DNA from: Granulosicoccus sp.
GTDB lineage: Bacteria; Pseudomonadota; Gammaproteobacteria; Granulosicoccales; Granulosicoccaceae
NCBI GenBank assembly: GCA_020627685.1
Contig: JAHDGK010000033.1
Span: 1-57,606 of the forward strand
Length of the DNA stretch: 57,606 nucleotides
Direction: 5' to 3'
Position 1 is the stretch's first letter, and every line of letters begins with the position of its first letter. The notes under the pieces were generated by a model. That model was not told the DNA's origin, searched no databases, and saw only the letters and a program-made list of their open reading frames with translations. Below are positions 48,979 to 57,233 of the stretch, piece by piece. A program made the translations under genes and the position numbers.

Positions 48979-50001
48979 TCAATTACGCTTTCTGGCCTCT
49001 GTCGGCGAGTAGCCGAATTGCACGCGGAAACGTCGCGAAAAATAGTCTGCTGATGTGAATCCAACGGCCGCCGCAATCTCTAGAACGCTCATTGCCGTCT
49101 GCCGTAGAAGCTCGTGACCCACCCGAAGGCGAACTCGCTGGTAATACAAGGTGGGCGTTGTTCGAAGATGCGCTCTGAACAGTCTCTCCAGCTGCCTCGA
49201 CGATATACCGACCATAGAGGCCAATTCGGCCGTACTAATCGGTTGCTCAAGATTGGATTCCATCAGCTCTATACAGCTAACCACACCCGGGTGATAGACC
49301 CCGGTTCTCTCAACGATGCTTCGCCTCTGAGGTGCCGACGAGTCTCGAGTATCGGTTGCGATGAACAAATCGGCCACCTGCGTTGCCAGAGCATTGCCGT
49401 GATCTTCACGCACAATTGCCAGCATCATGTCCAGAGCTGCCGTCCCACCAGCACAAGTAAAGAGACCGTCATCGACTTCAAACAACTCTGATGAGACTGT
49501 CAGCTGTGGGAAGGCTTCACGAAAACCCGGCAGGTTTTCCCAATGAATTGTGCAACGCCGACGTTTGATTAAATCGGCTTGCGCCAGTAGATAACTTCCT
49601 GAATCGAGGGAGCCTATTAAAGTGCCTCTGGAGGCATGCTGCCGCAATGCCCGAAGCGCTTTAGTGTCGTCAAAACGGTGTGGTTCATGAGGGCCACAGA
49701 CGATCAATCTATTCAGCTTACTCATATCGTGAATGCTGCCATCCACCGAGATTTGCATGGCATTGTTTGCACGGACTTGCTCAGTACCACTGCCTAATAA
49801 CACCCAGTCGTAGAGATCGCGTCCGCTAAAGCGATTCGCTGCCCGCAGCGGTTCAAGAGCAGATACGAATGGCAACATAGCAAACGTATCAGTTAGGTAG
49901 AATCCTATTTTTTGTTCAGCAGCGCCACGCACGACACCATAGCGATGAAGATCGAGTTTTGCATCCTGCTCACTATCATTGTGGTTATCAGAGGACGCCA
50001 T
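48979..50001 (-). CDS. GlxA-family AraC-type transcriptional regulator
   Basis: This 340-residue regulator has an N-terminal DJ-1/PfpI-like ligand domain ('FDDTKALRALRQHASRGTLI', 'LFTCAGGTAALDMMLAIV') and a C-terminal double helix-turn-helix of AraC type ('ISTAELASMVGISSRQLERL', 'AMSVLEIAAAVGFTSADYFS', 'RRFRVQFGYSPTEARKR'). The build is that of GbdR/CdhR, which activate glycine betaine and carnitine breakdown. It sits 163 bases upstream of the MttB-like gene and is its likely regulator. Its start lies 8 bases after the acyl-AMP ligase stop on the same strand. Confidence 0.9.
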   Translation of the reverse strand: MASSDNHNDSEQDAKLDLHRYGVVRGAAEQKIGFYLTDTFAMLPFVSALEPLRAANRFSGRDLYDWVLLGSGTEQVRANNAMQISVDGSIHDMSKLNRLIVCGPHEPHRFDDTKALRALRQHASRGTLIGSLDSGSYLLAQADLIKRRRCTIHWENLPGFREAFPQLTVSSELFEVDDGLFTCAGGTAALDMMLAIVREDHGNALATQVADLFIATDTRDSSAPQRRSIVERTGVYHPGVVSCIELMESNLEQPISTAELASMVGISSRQLERLFRAHLRTTPTLYYQRVRLRVGHELLRQTAMSVLEIAAAVGFTSADYFSRRFRVQFGYSPTEARKRN

Positions 50002-50009
50002 TCATGTTC

Positions 50010-51983
50010 TCAACCGGAAGCCTTGGCATCGAGAAAGTCTGCTAACTCTGAAACAGTCGGGTAATCAAACAGGTCGGTTATATCGACCTGATCCGGCCAT
50101 TGTTCTTCAATGGCTGCATGGATCGAGGCCAAGGTCAGCGAGCTAATTCCCAACTCAAATAAATTGTCGTCTGTGGCCACCGTCATACCCTCTACTTCCT
50201 TGTTACAGATCGCCAATAATAACGACGCCGTGTCATCTAAACTTTGACTCCCTTCACTGGCCTGCGCATCTTGTTCATCGCCTGCATCTGATTTAGCTTG
50301 CAAGAGCGTTGTGTATTCTCCATCTCCTAAGCCCTGAATCAGCAAATACCGCTGCACTTTACCACTCGTTGTTTTTGGTATTCGTGAGACAGGCACCAAG
50401 GCATGCACACTGACACCTGCTGCTTCTGATAGTGTTTTAGTCATCGCTTTTCCCATGTCAGTAAGCTCTTCGGGAGCGCCGCGATGAAGTACAAACACAT
50501 GCAACAGTTCATCATCTCGCCCCGCTTCACGATGACTGGCAATAGCCACTTTTCCGCGCTCAACGAGCCCGCGCTGAATGACTATTTCTTCTAAGTCGTG
50601 TGGGTATACGTTCTGACCGTTAACAAAAATGATGTCTTTGGCTCGGCCGGTGATATACAAACTACCGTCTTGAATAAATCCCAAGTCGCCTGTATTCAAC
50701 CAACCCGATTCTGTGATCGTCTCATTGTTGAGTTCAGGCTCTTGATAGTAGCCTGAGGTGACATTAGCACCGTGAATGCAGATGAGCCCGGTGACTCCCT
50801 CACTGTAGGTATCGCCACTCTCACTTCGAATCTCGACGCTTACGTCTTGCACAGGTTTACCCACTGCTACGAAATCTATACCCGCAGCTGCATCACTCTC
50901 TAAGGGGCTAATAGACTGACCCAAGCCAAGTTGGCCTCTGTCGATGGTGATTGATTTAAATCGCTCATCCATACGCGGAAACGTCACCGCAAGACTCGCT
51001 TCGGCAAGACCATACACAGGACACATAGCATCTGATGCTAAGTTGAACGGCGCAAGACTCTGCATAAAACGCTGACACAAATCGACGGATATCGGTTCGG
51101 CCCCGTTAAACACCAGGCGCACCGAGCTTAAATCTAATGCTTCATGCTTTTCTGGTTTAAAAGACTTAAGCAAATGCTGGTAGCCAAAGTTCGGAGAGCA
51201 AAGCATCGTCGCTTTCAGAGTGGCTGCCTCAGTTAACCACAGTGCAGGACGACGAACAAAAACTTCCGTGGGCATAAGCGCCTGATCGACATCGCACACC
51301 AGCGGCGTTAAGTGGAAACCAATGAGGCCCATATCATGCGTAAGAGGCATCCAACTAAATAGATGGTCGCTCTGTGTCATATCGCAACCGACGATGATGG
51401 ATCGCGTGTTTACCAGTAAATTTTTATGCGTCAGCACAACACCTTTTGGGGTGCTTGTTGATCCTGATGAGAATTGAATAAACGCAACATCGTCTTCGTT
51501 AGCCGTGACGATATTAGCGGAGCCTCCTTCGGGTGCTGCCTCTGTACAGTCAATCGTGCGCTGAGCCAAATCTGCATAGATTTCGACAAGCGCGTTGTCT
51601 TCTGCGAAATCTTTCAATCGCTTGCTGGTTTGAGAATCCGTATAGACACCGGGAGTATCGAGTTTCGCAGCTATTCGGAAAAACTTGTGTCTGTGTTCGT
51701 GACTATTGCCACCGGAAATAGGTACTGCAGTTATTCCACCCAAAAGACACGCCCAGAACGCCTCAAGAAACGCAGCATTGTCAGACGTCTGGATAATCAG
51801 TTGACTACCCCGTTCCAGCCCCAGTGTCTGAAACTGAGCAAGCCTGTTGTGCGCACGATCTAGCATCTGCCCATAGGCAATGCGCTCATGCTCACCTTGG
51901 CCTTTTACGATAGTGATACCGTGGAGGCTTGTTGCTCTATCTTGAAGAACATCAACTAAGGTTGTGTACTGTTTGGAATTCAT
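50010..51983 (-). CDS. Fatty-acyl-AMP ligase-like enzyme with C-terminal acyl-carrier domain
   Basis: This 657-residue adenylate-forming enzyme has 'FIQFSSGSTSTPKGVVLTHK' (P-loop), 'PVYGLAEASLAVTFP', 'SGWLNTGDLGFIQDGSLYIT' and 'GRAKDIIFVNGQNVYPHDLE'. These phrases are closer to fatty-acyl-AMP ligases than to acyl-CoA synthetases. The last 80 residues are a carrier domain with the phosphopantetheine Ser in 'ELGISSLTLASIHAAIEEQW'. It should activate an acyl chain and load it onto its own carrier. Its stop is close to the GlxA gene and its start overlaps the P450 stop by 4 bases. No condensing domain is nearby. Confidence 0.87.
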   Translation of the reverse strand: MNSKQYTTLVDVLQDRATSLHGITIVKGQGEHERIAYGQMLDRAHNRLAQFQTLGLERGSQLIIQTSDNAAFLEAFWACLLGGITAVPISGGNSHEHRHKFFRIAAKLDTPGVYTDSQTSKRLKDFAEDNALVEIYADLAQRTIDCTEAAPEGGSANIVTANEDDVAFIQFSSGSTSTPKGVVLTHKNLLVNTRSIIVGCDMTQSDHLFSWMPLTHDMGLIGFHLTPLVCDVDQALMPTEVFVRRPALWLTEAATLKATMLCSPNFGYQHLLKSFKPEKHEALDLSSVRLVFNGAEPISVDLCQRFMQSLAPFNLASDAMCPVYGLAEASLAVTFPRMDERFKSITIDRGQLGLGQSISPLESDAAAGIDFVAVGKPVQDVSVEIRSESGDTYSEGVTGLICIHGANVTSGYYQEPELNNETITESGWLNTGDLGFIQDGSLYITGRAKDIIFVNGQNVYPHDLEEIVIQRGLVERGKVAIASHREAGRDDELLHVFVLHRGAPEELTDMGKAMTKTLSEAAGVSVHALVPVSRIPKTTSGKVQRYLLIQGLGDGEYTTLLQAKSDAGDEQDAQASEGSQSLDDTASLLLAICNKEVEGMTVATDDNLFELGISSLTLASIHAAIEEQWPDQVDITDLFDYPTVSELADFLDAKASG

Positions 51984-53302
51984 GCGTTCCTGACTTCTGG
52001 CATCATGAAAATACTGTGGCGAGACCGCAGGTTGATATGGGGTTCGATATCAACCGGCTCTCCAGGCACATGACGCAATGAAAAATGACGAGCTAACAAG
52101 CCCAAATGCAGCTGCATATCGACCAGAGAAAAGAATTCTCCGATGCAACGTCTCGAGCCCAATGAAAAAGGATAGTAGACGTCTTTGTTACGTTCCTTTA
52201 TTTGTTCATCAGAAAAACGCTCCGGCAAGCATTGATCAGGATTGTCCCAGTAGCGAGGATCACGATGGAGAAGATACGGACACAAAAAGATATCGGCTCC
52301 AGCAGGAATTTTGACAACGCCATCGCCCTGTTTTAGCTCGTCGTGGTCAATGGCTTTTCTTGAAAACAACCAAACCGGTGGATAGAGGCGAAGCGTTTCG
52401 TCGATGAGCTGTTTTGTGTAACGCAGTTGCGGTATCTCGCCGAATTGAGGGGCCGCCTCTAGAGCGTCAACCTCCGCATGCAGAGCCGTTTCGATATCTT
52501 CATGCTGAGATAAAAGATACCAAGCCCAGTTGAGTGTCCCAGCAGTGGTTTCATGTCCGGCAACGATGATGGTCATGACCTCATCAATCAGCGCTTTGTC
52601 CGACATGGGCTCGTGCGTTTCTTTATCTTTAGTTTCCATCAGCAAGGACAGAAAATCGAGCTCGATTCGGGATTCCGCTCGCCGCTTGGCCATAATGTCC
52701 GCCACATGGCGTGTTAAGGCGCGAAAACGCATAGCCAGCTTTAAATCCCTGGTCACATCCTCGACCAACATGGCAAAAGGATTACTGCCGGTGGATTCAA
52801 TGAGCGCGTCCAGATCGTCGCTGAATAAAGCGCGGAGAACAACTTCCAGCGCAAGCTCGCTCATTTCTTCGGTTAAGTTGATGGCCTGTGAGTTTTCAGC
52901 CTTTAATTGCCAATCAGCACATTTACGCTCATTGCACTTAACCATCATCTGGGCAAGTGAGCCGATGATTTTTCGGTGAAACGCCGGTTGAATCATGCGT
53001 CTTTGGGAACGCCAGAAATCACCATCACTAACTATAATGCCGTTCCCGAGAAGCATCTTGACGCGCTCAAAACCAACACCCTTTGAATAATTTCGGTGGT
53101 TACCGATTAGGACATGGCGAACGTGCTCAGGATTATTAAGCACAAAGGCCGGGGATTTACGTTGCGCTGGCGTTAGCGCCACGATATCGCCGTACTCCTC
53201 GCGCCATACCGCTAGTTTGTCGAACGATTCGTCGTCGACGTTGATATCAAAAGGCTCCGCTGGGCCGCGAATGTCATTAGAAAAACTAGTTGATTGAGAC
53301 AC
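51980..53302 (-). CDS. Cytochrome P450
   Basis: This 440-residue P450 has the I-helix 'IIVAGHETTAGTLNWAWYLL', ExxR in 'LIDETLRLYPPVW', 'PERFSDEQ' and the heme-thiolate loop 'YPFSLGSRRCIGEFFSLVD'. 'WRSQRRMIQPAFHRK' is the C-helix. The overall wording is of the CYP4/CYP102-like fatty-acid-hydroxylating type. It is coupled by 4 bases to an acyl-AMP ligase with a carrier domain, so its substrate may be the carrier-bound acyl chain. It needs a ferredoxin or reductase partner from elsewhere. Confidence 0.93.
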   Translation of the reverse strand: MSQSTSFSNDIRGPAEPFDINVDDESFDKLAVWREEYGDIVALTPAQRKSPAFVLNNPEHVRHVLIGNHRNYSKGVGFERVKMLLGNGIIVSDGDFWRSQRRMIQPAFHRKIIGSLAQMMVKCNERKCADWQLKAENSQAINLTEEMSELALEVVLRALFSDDLDALIESTGSNPFAMLVEDVTRDLKLAMRFRALTRHVADIMAKRRAESRIELDFLSLLMETKDKETHEPMSDKALIDEVMTIIVAGHETTAGTLNWAWYLLSQHEDIETALHAEVDALEAAPQFGEIPQLRYTKQLIDETLRLYPPVWLFSRKAIDHDELKQGDGVVKIPAGADIFLCPYLLHRDPRYWDNPDQCLPERFSDEQIKERNKDVYYPFSLGSRRCIGEFFSLVDMQLHLGLLARHFSLRHVPGEPVDIEPHINLRSRHSIFMMPEVRNA

Positions 53303-53409
53303 GAAACAGGCCTGGATATGCGAGCGCTAAGATGAGTGATTTTTCTATTTAGATTACGACACAGTATATCATTGGGTCTTCCGGCATAGGTTTGCCTAAG
53401 CTTTGTCCT

Positions 53410-54135
53410 ATGGCACCTACTTATTCAGCCCGATTTGAGCCCTCGTCCATGAATTTCAAGCAAGCGCGTCGCCGTCTGGGCGCTAAGATTTTCCCACCCA
53501 TCGTGTGGGGAATCATTCGGCTGATCTGGAAAACCTGCCGAATCAAGACCGTCATCGGAAGTGAGCATTTGCAATCGGTGCTCGCTCAAGAAAAGCCGTG
53601 CATTCCGTGTTACTGGCACCAGCAACAAATCTTTTGTGTTCGTTATCTTTTGAACGTGGCGAACGATGACTCGCGACTCAAATTAGGCTACCTCATCAGC
53701 CCCTCATCGGATGGGGATATCGCAACCAATATGTTCGGCAATCAAGGCGTTCATATCATTCGTGGTTCTGCCACTCGGGGTGGTGCGCAGGCATTGCGAG
53801 AAATCTACATGAGAATTAAGAAAGATCAGCTATCTCCTATTGTAACGCCTGATGGACCAACCGGGCCTATTTACGAATGCAAACCGGGTGTTGCGATGCT
53901 GGCCCAGCTGAGCAAAGCACCCATGCTGCCGCTGGCCTATGCGGCATCCAGTTGCTGGCATCTGAAATCCTGGGATAGGTTTATGATTCCCCGCCCTTTT
54001 GCACATATTGTAATTGGAGTTGGCGAACCGCTTGAGGTAAAAAAGGAAGATGCTGCTGACGACTTCAAAACGGTGTGCAGCGAAATGAACTATCGCTTAA
54101 ATGCAGTTGCAGCAAATTGCAAGGACAGTCTTTGA
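53410..54135 (+). CDS. DUF374 lysophospholipid acyltransferase-like protein
   Basis: With the ATG at 53410 this 241-residue protein has an N-terminal basic/hydrophobic segment ('FPPIVWGIIRLIWKTCRIKT'), 'EKPCIPCYWHQQQ', 'SPSSDGDIATNMFGNQGVHI', 'IRGSATRGGAQALREI' and 'VTPDGPTGPIYECKPGVAML'. That is the DUF374 pattern related to lipid A and phospholipid acyltransferases. An ATG at 53449 is an alternative start. It is divergent from the P450 gene. The substrate is unknown; the neighbourhood suggests a lipid product, which is inference. Confidence 0.83.
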   Translation: MAPTYSARFEPSSMNFKQARRRLGAKIFPPIVWGIIRLIWKTCRIKTVIGSEHLQSVLAQEKPCIPCYWHQQQIFCVRYLLNVANDDSRLKLGYLISPSSDGDIATNMFGNQGVHIIRGSATRGGAQALREIYMRIKKDQLSPIVTPDGPTGPIYECKPGVAMLAQLSKAPMLPLAYAASSCWHLKSWDRFMIPRPFAHIVIGVGEPLEVKKEDAADDFKTVCSEMNYRLNAVAANCKDSL

Positions 54136-54245
54136 ATCGCCACATTTATAAAATCGTCACCGAATACAGAGTTTTTACGTATCTATTCCGTATCTGGTAG
54201 TCACGAATTCAAACACCTTTAAATAATTTCGTACAAACAATTTCA

Positions 54246-55259
54246 ATGATAAAAAATATTGTCGTCAGTGCCGCTCTTCTTTTTACCAGCTTGTCAGTAG
54301 CTGCCGAAGACACCAAAGTCCGATTCGTCAATGATTGGAAATGGGAGGGACAAGCAGCGCCACTACTGTTGGCACTCGATCAGAAATTTTTCGCCGAAGA
54401 ATCCCTTGATGTCACGCTGGAAATTGGTAAGGGGTCACTAGACGCCCTGCCTAAAGTGGCGTCAGGAGAGTTTGATATGGGCTCTGCCGATATCAACTCC
54501 CTAATTACTTGGCGTGACAAAAACCCCGATATCGACATGAAGGCGATTTATATTATTTATAACTCACCTCCATTCGCGATTTTAGGCAGGCCTTCACTCG
54601 GTGTTTTCGGCCCTCAGGATCTCGAGGGACATGTCCTGGGAGCGCCCGCCTTCGATGGAGCGTATGCGCAATGGCCGGCGTTTGTACAAGCAAACGGCAT
54701 ACTCGAAGATAAGGTCACGATAAAAGACGTTGGCTTCCCGGTTCGCGAGCCCATGCTGGCCTCCGGCGACGTTGACGCCATTACCGGTTTCTCGTTCACC
54801 TCCTACGTGGGCTTAGAGAAAAACGGTGTACCGGCCAGCGACATATCACTGATGCTCATGAGTGATTTTGGCTTAGACCTCTATGGCAATGCCATTATCG
54901 TAAACCCCGACTTCGCGACAAAAAATCCGGGGGCTGTTAAGGCGTTTTTAAGAGCGGCCGTCAAGGGCTACAAGGCCACAATCGCCAACCCGTCAGCAGC
55001 GGTTGAACACGTGTTGTCGCGCAATACGGAAAGTGACAGAGCAACCGAACTGAAGCGTTTGATTATGGCAATAGGTCATCATATCGTGACCGATGAAGTC
55101 CGAAGCAGTGGTTTGGGCGATGTGGTTGCTGCAAGGCTTGAGAAATCAATCGATCAACTTGCAACCATCCACGACTTCGCTGCAGTTCCTGCGGCGTCAG
55201 ATATCTTCGATAATAGTTACCTACCCGCTATGGCAACTCGACGCCTGGACACACAATAA
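54246..55259 (+). CDS. NMT1/THI5-like periplasmic substrate-binding protein
   Basis: This 337-residue exported protein has a signal peptide ('MIKNIVVSAALLFTSLSVAA'), then 'VRFVNDWKWEGQAAPLLLAL', 'FFAEESLDVTLEIGKGSLDA' and 'GEFDMGSADINSLITWRDKN'. This is the NMT1/THI5 (SsuA/TauA-like) ABC-transporter binding-protein fold that takes up pyrimidines, sulfonates or similar ligands. No permease or ATPase gene follows in the window, so it is an orphan here. The next gene is ureidoglycolate lyase on the other strand. Confidence 0.88.
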   Translation: MIKNIVVSAALLFTSLSVAAEDTKVRFVNDWKWEGQAAPLLLALDQKFFAEESLDVTLEIGKGSLDALPKVASGEFDMGSADINSLITWRDKNPDIDMKAIYIIYNSPPFAILGRPSLGVFGPQDLEGHVLGAPAFDGAYAQWPAFVQANGILEDKVTIKDVGFPVREPMLASGDVDAITGFSFTSYVGLEKNGVPASDISLMLMSDFGLDLYGNAIIVNPDFATKNPGAVKAFLRAAVKGYKATIANPSAAVEHVLSRNTESDRATELKRLIMAIGHHIVTDEVRSSGLGDVVAARLEKSIDQLATIHDFAAVPAASDIFDNSYLPAMATRRLDTQ

Positions 55260-55281
55260 GCACGTCAGGGTTCAAACAATC

Positions 55282-55770
55282 TCAAACCTCGATGGAATAA
55301 GGGTGATCAAACCAGTGCTCCTCGAGGTTCTTGCCCGCACCTATGCGATCAACAACCGCAAATAATCCGTGTCCATGCAAAGGCGTTAATACACCGTGCC
55401 ACGTGTTGCGATGATAGTTCACGCCCTGACGACCATTCGTTAGAAACGCACAAGGCTCAGCAGGTCGACCGTTATCGTCCTCAGCAACGATCACCAGGAA
55501 GGGGTCGTCAGATAATGGGACAAACGCCTGACTACCCTCAGGGTGCCGCTCGACCATCGCTAACGTTAATGGAGACGCATAAGGCTTCGCGTGAAAGATG
55601 CTGATACCGGCCCGACCATCGGCAAAATCCAGCGTTGCCAAATCACTGTAGCGCGCACAGTTGCCTTGATTAATCATGACCGTGGGCTGATCTTGGACTT
55701 CCAGGATATCTCCAAACGCAGAAAAAGCATCAGAGCTCAAGGGGCGTACGCGTAAATTCGTCGTATTCAT
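55282..55770 (-). CDS. allA: Ureidoglycolate lyase
   Basis: This 162-residue cupin-type protein has 'FSAFGDILEV', 'MINQGNCARYSDLATLDFA', 'ISIFHAKPYASPL', 'MVERHPEGSQAFVPLSDDPF', 'GVNYHRNTWHGVLTPLHGHG' and 'VVDRIGAG', all diagnostic of AllA. It converts ureidoglycolate to glyoxylate and urea in allantoin breakdown. No other purine-catabolism gene is in view. It is convergent with the binding-protein gene. Confidence 0.93.
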   Translation of the reverse strand: MNTTNLRVRPLSSDAFSAFGDILEVQDQPTVMINQGNCARYSDLATLDFADGRAGISIFHAKPYASPLTLAMVERHPEGSQAFVPLSDDPFLVIVAEDDNGRPAEPCAFLTNGRQGVNYHRNTWHGVLTPLHGHGLFAVVDRIGAGKNLEEHWFDHPYSIEV

Positions 55771-55954
55771 GTAGTTTAATTCTGTTTTAAAAATGCCTGT
55801 GATTCCAAAGTCTTATTCCCAAAAGCAAACGTAACCTATCAGAAGCACATTGTTATTACAAAATACGCCAAACTATCCATTCAGGTAATTGACCACCGAT
55901 TCGTTGTGCGTAAAGGTATGAATTCGTGAGAATTTATCAATTATGGAGAATTTG

Positions 55955-56626
55955 ATGGACATTCTGTTGGTAGAAGACCACCGACTCGTTGCAGATGCGA
56001 TGCAGGTTATGCTTAAAGAGATAAGCCCTGCCTCAACAATCACTGCGTGTTATTCCACCCAACACGCCTTGTCCATCGTCGACTCAGGTAGAAAATTCCA
56101 TCTTGTACTGACCGACTTACTTATGCCGGGTATCGATGGCTTGGGTTTACTCATCGGCCTTAAAAACCGGGATAAGTCCGTACCCGTTGTCATCATAAGC
56201 GGCTCGGATGACGATAATCACGTTCGCTCCGCTATCGAAAATGGTGCTGCTGGCTTTATACCCAAAACACTACCGGCAGCCGAAGTCATTGCCGGTCTGA
56301 AAACCATCGTTAGTGGCGGCACGTTTTTTCCCGAGCGTTTTATTAATTCGACCGGGGTTTCCCAGCGTTTCGAAAAGAAAGATGCGTCGAATTTATCCAA
56401 TTCCAATATTAAATTGGGTAGGAAGCAAGGGACTGTGCTTCAGCTCATGGCCGATGGCAATTCGAATAAACAAATTTCACAAATCATCGGCATCACTGAA
56501 GCAACCGTCAAATACCACACATCCCAGTTGTTCAAATTGTTGGATGTGAAAAACCGCACCTCATGTGTCAGGGAAGCCCAACAGCGCGGTTTAATCAATA
56601 AGTTTGAGAGCCAATCAAATTCCTAG
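55955..56626 (+). CDS. NarL/FixJ-type response regulator
   Basis: This two-domain protein has a receiver with phospho-acceptor Asp in 'HLVLTDLLMPGIDGLGL', conserved 'VVIISGSDD' and Lys in 'AGFIPKTLPAAEV'. A LuxR-type HTH follows ('LQLMADGNSNKQISQIIGIT', 'EATVKYHTSQLFKLLDV'). Two in-frame ATGs exist; the second at 55955 has a GGAG site 6 bases upstream and is preferred (223 residues). The partner histidine kinase is not adjacent. It is convergent with the YhhQ-like transporter gene. Confidence 0.9.
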   Translation: MDILLVEDHRLVADAMQVMLKEISPASTITACYSTQHALSIVDSGRKFHLVLTDLLMPGIDGLGLLIGLKNRDKSVPVVIISGSDDDNHVRSAIENGAAGFIPKTLPAAEVIAGLKTIVSGGTFFPERFINSTGVSQRFEKKDASNLSNSNIKLGRKQGTVLQLMADGNSNKQISQIIGITEATVKYHTSQLFKLLDVKNRTSCVREAQQRGLINKFESQSNS

Positions 56627-56633
56627 GGCTCTC

Positions 56634-57176
56634 TTACGCCATCTGCGGATCATCAATGTTTCTGGCGAAATGCTTAGACAGTAAACGGTAAACAAATAAA
56701 GCACCGACGGCGACTGCCCATTTGACACCCAGATCGCCTGTTGCCCATTGCATCCACGGTAATCCTGTGCCCGCAAAGGCAATTCCGAAGAAAAGTACGG
56801 TATCGACGACTGAACTAATAGCCGAAGATACGCTGGGCGCGATCCACCACTTACCTACCCTTAGACGATCGAAGATGGAAACATCCAGTAATTGGGCGAT
56901 GAGAAAAGCGGTGCCTGACGCCAACGCAATACGCGTTTCTATCGACTCAACTGATAGAGATAGAGCCACGCCAACAGCGAAGCCAACGTAGACCACTTTG
57001 CGTGCGTGGGCGGCACCATAAAATCTATTGACTAAATCGTTGACCAAAAAGGCTAGCGGATAAGTTAAGGCGCCCCATACCAGCCAATCATTGATGGGAA
57101 TAGCGACAAGGTAATTAGACGCACCAACCACCACAGCCATTGCTACTACAGCCCACCAGGGAAAACTCTTGCTCAC
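56634..57176 (-). CDS. yhhQ: Queuosine-precursor-type VUT-family transporter (YhhQ-like)
   Basis: The GTG at 57176 with a GGAGAG site a few bases upstream is the likely start (180 residues); the frame is open 9 codons further to a TTG. The protein has about six membrane segments, with 'LTYPLAFLVNDLVNRFYGAA', 'ARKVVYVGFAVGVALSLSV' and 'APSVSSAISSVVDTVLFFGI', the VUT/YhhQ pattern. YhhQ imports queuosine precursors preQ0 and preQ1. The family may also carry other vitamins. The gene lies 57 bases downstream of the TonB-like gene. Confidence 0.87.
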   Translation of the reverse strand: MSKSFPWWAVVAMAVVVGASNYLVAIPINDWLVWGALTYPLAFLVNDLVNRFYGAAHARKVVYVGFAVGVALSLSVESIETRIALASGTAFLIAQLLDVSIFDRLRVGKWWIAPSVSSAISSVVDTVLFFGIAFAGTGLPWMQWATGDLGVKWAVAVGALFVYRLLSKHFARNIDDPQMA

Positions 57177-57233
57177 GGATCTCTCCTGAAGTAAAACCCG
57201 CAATTGTAACTCAAGAACCCTCAGTAAAAGGGG

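Noticed and set aside
53160-53185. GCGCTGGCG/CGCCA hairpin similar to the one at 28685
   Set aside because: It lies inside the P450 coding sequence and shares only a short core, so a dispersed repeat family is not supported.
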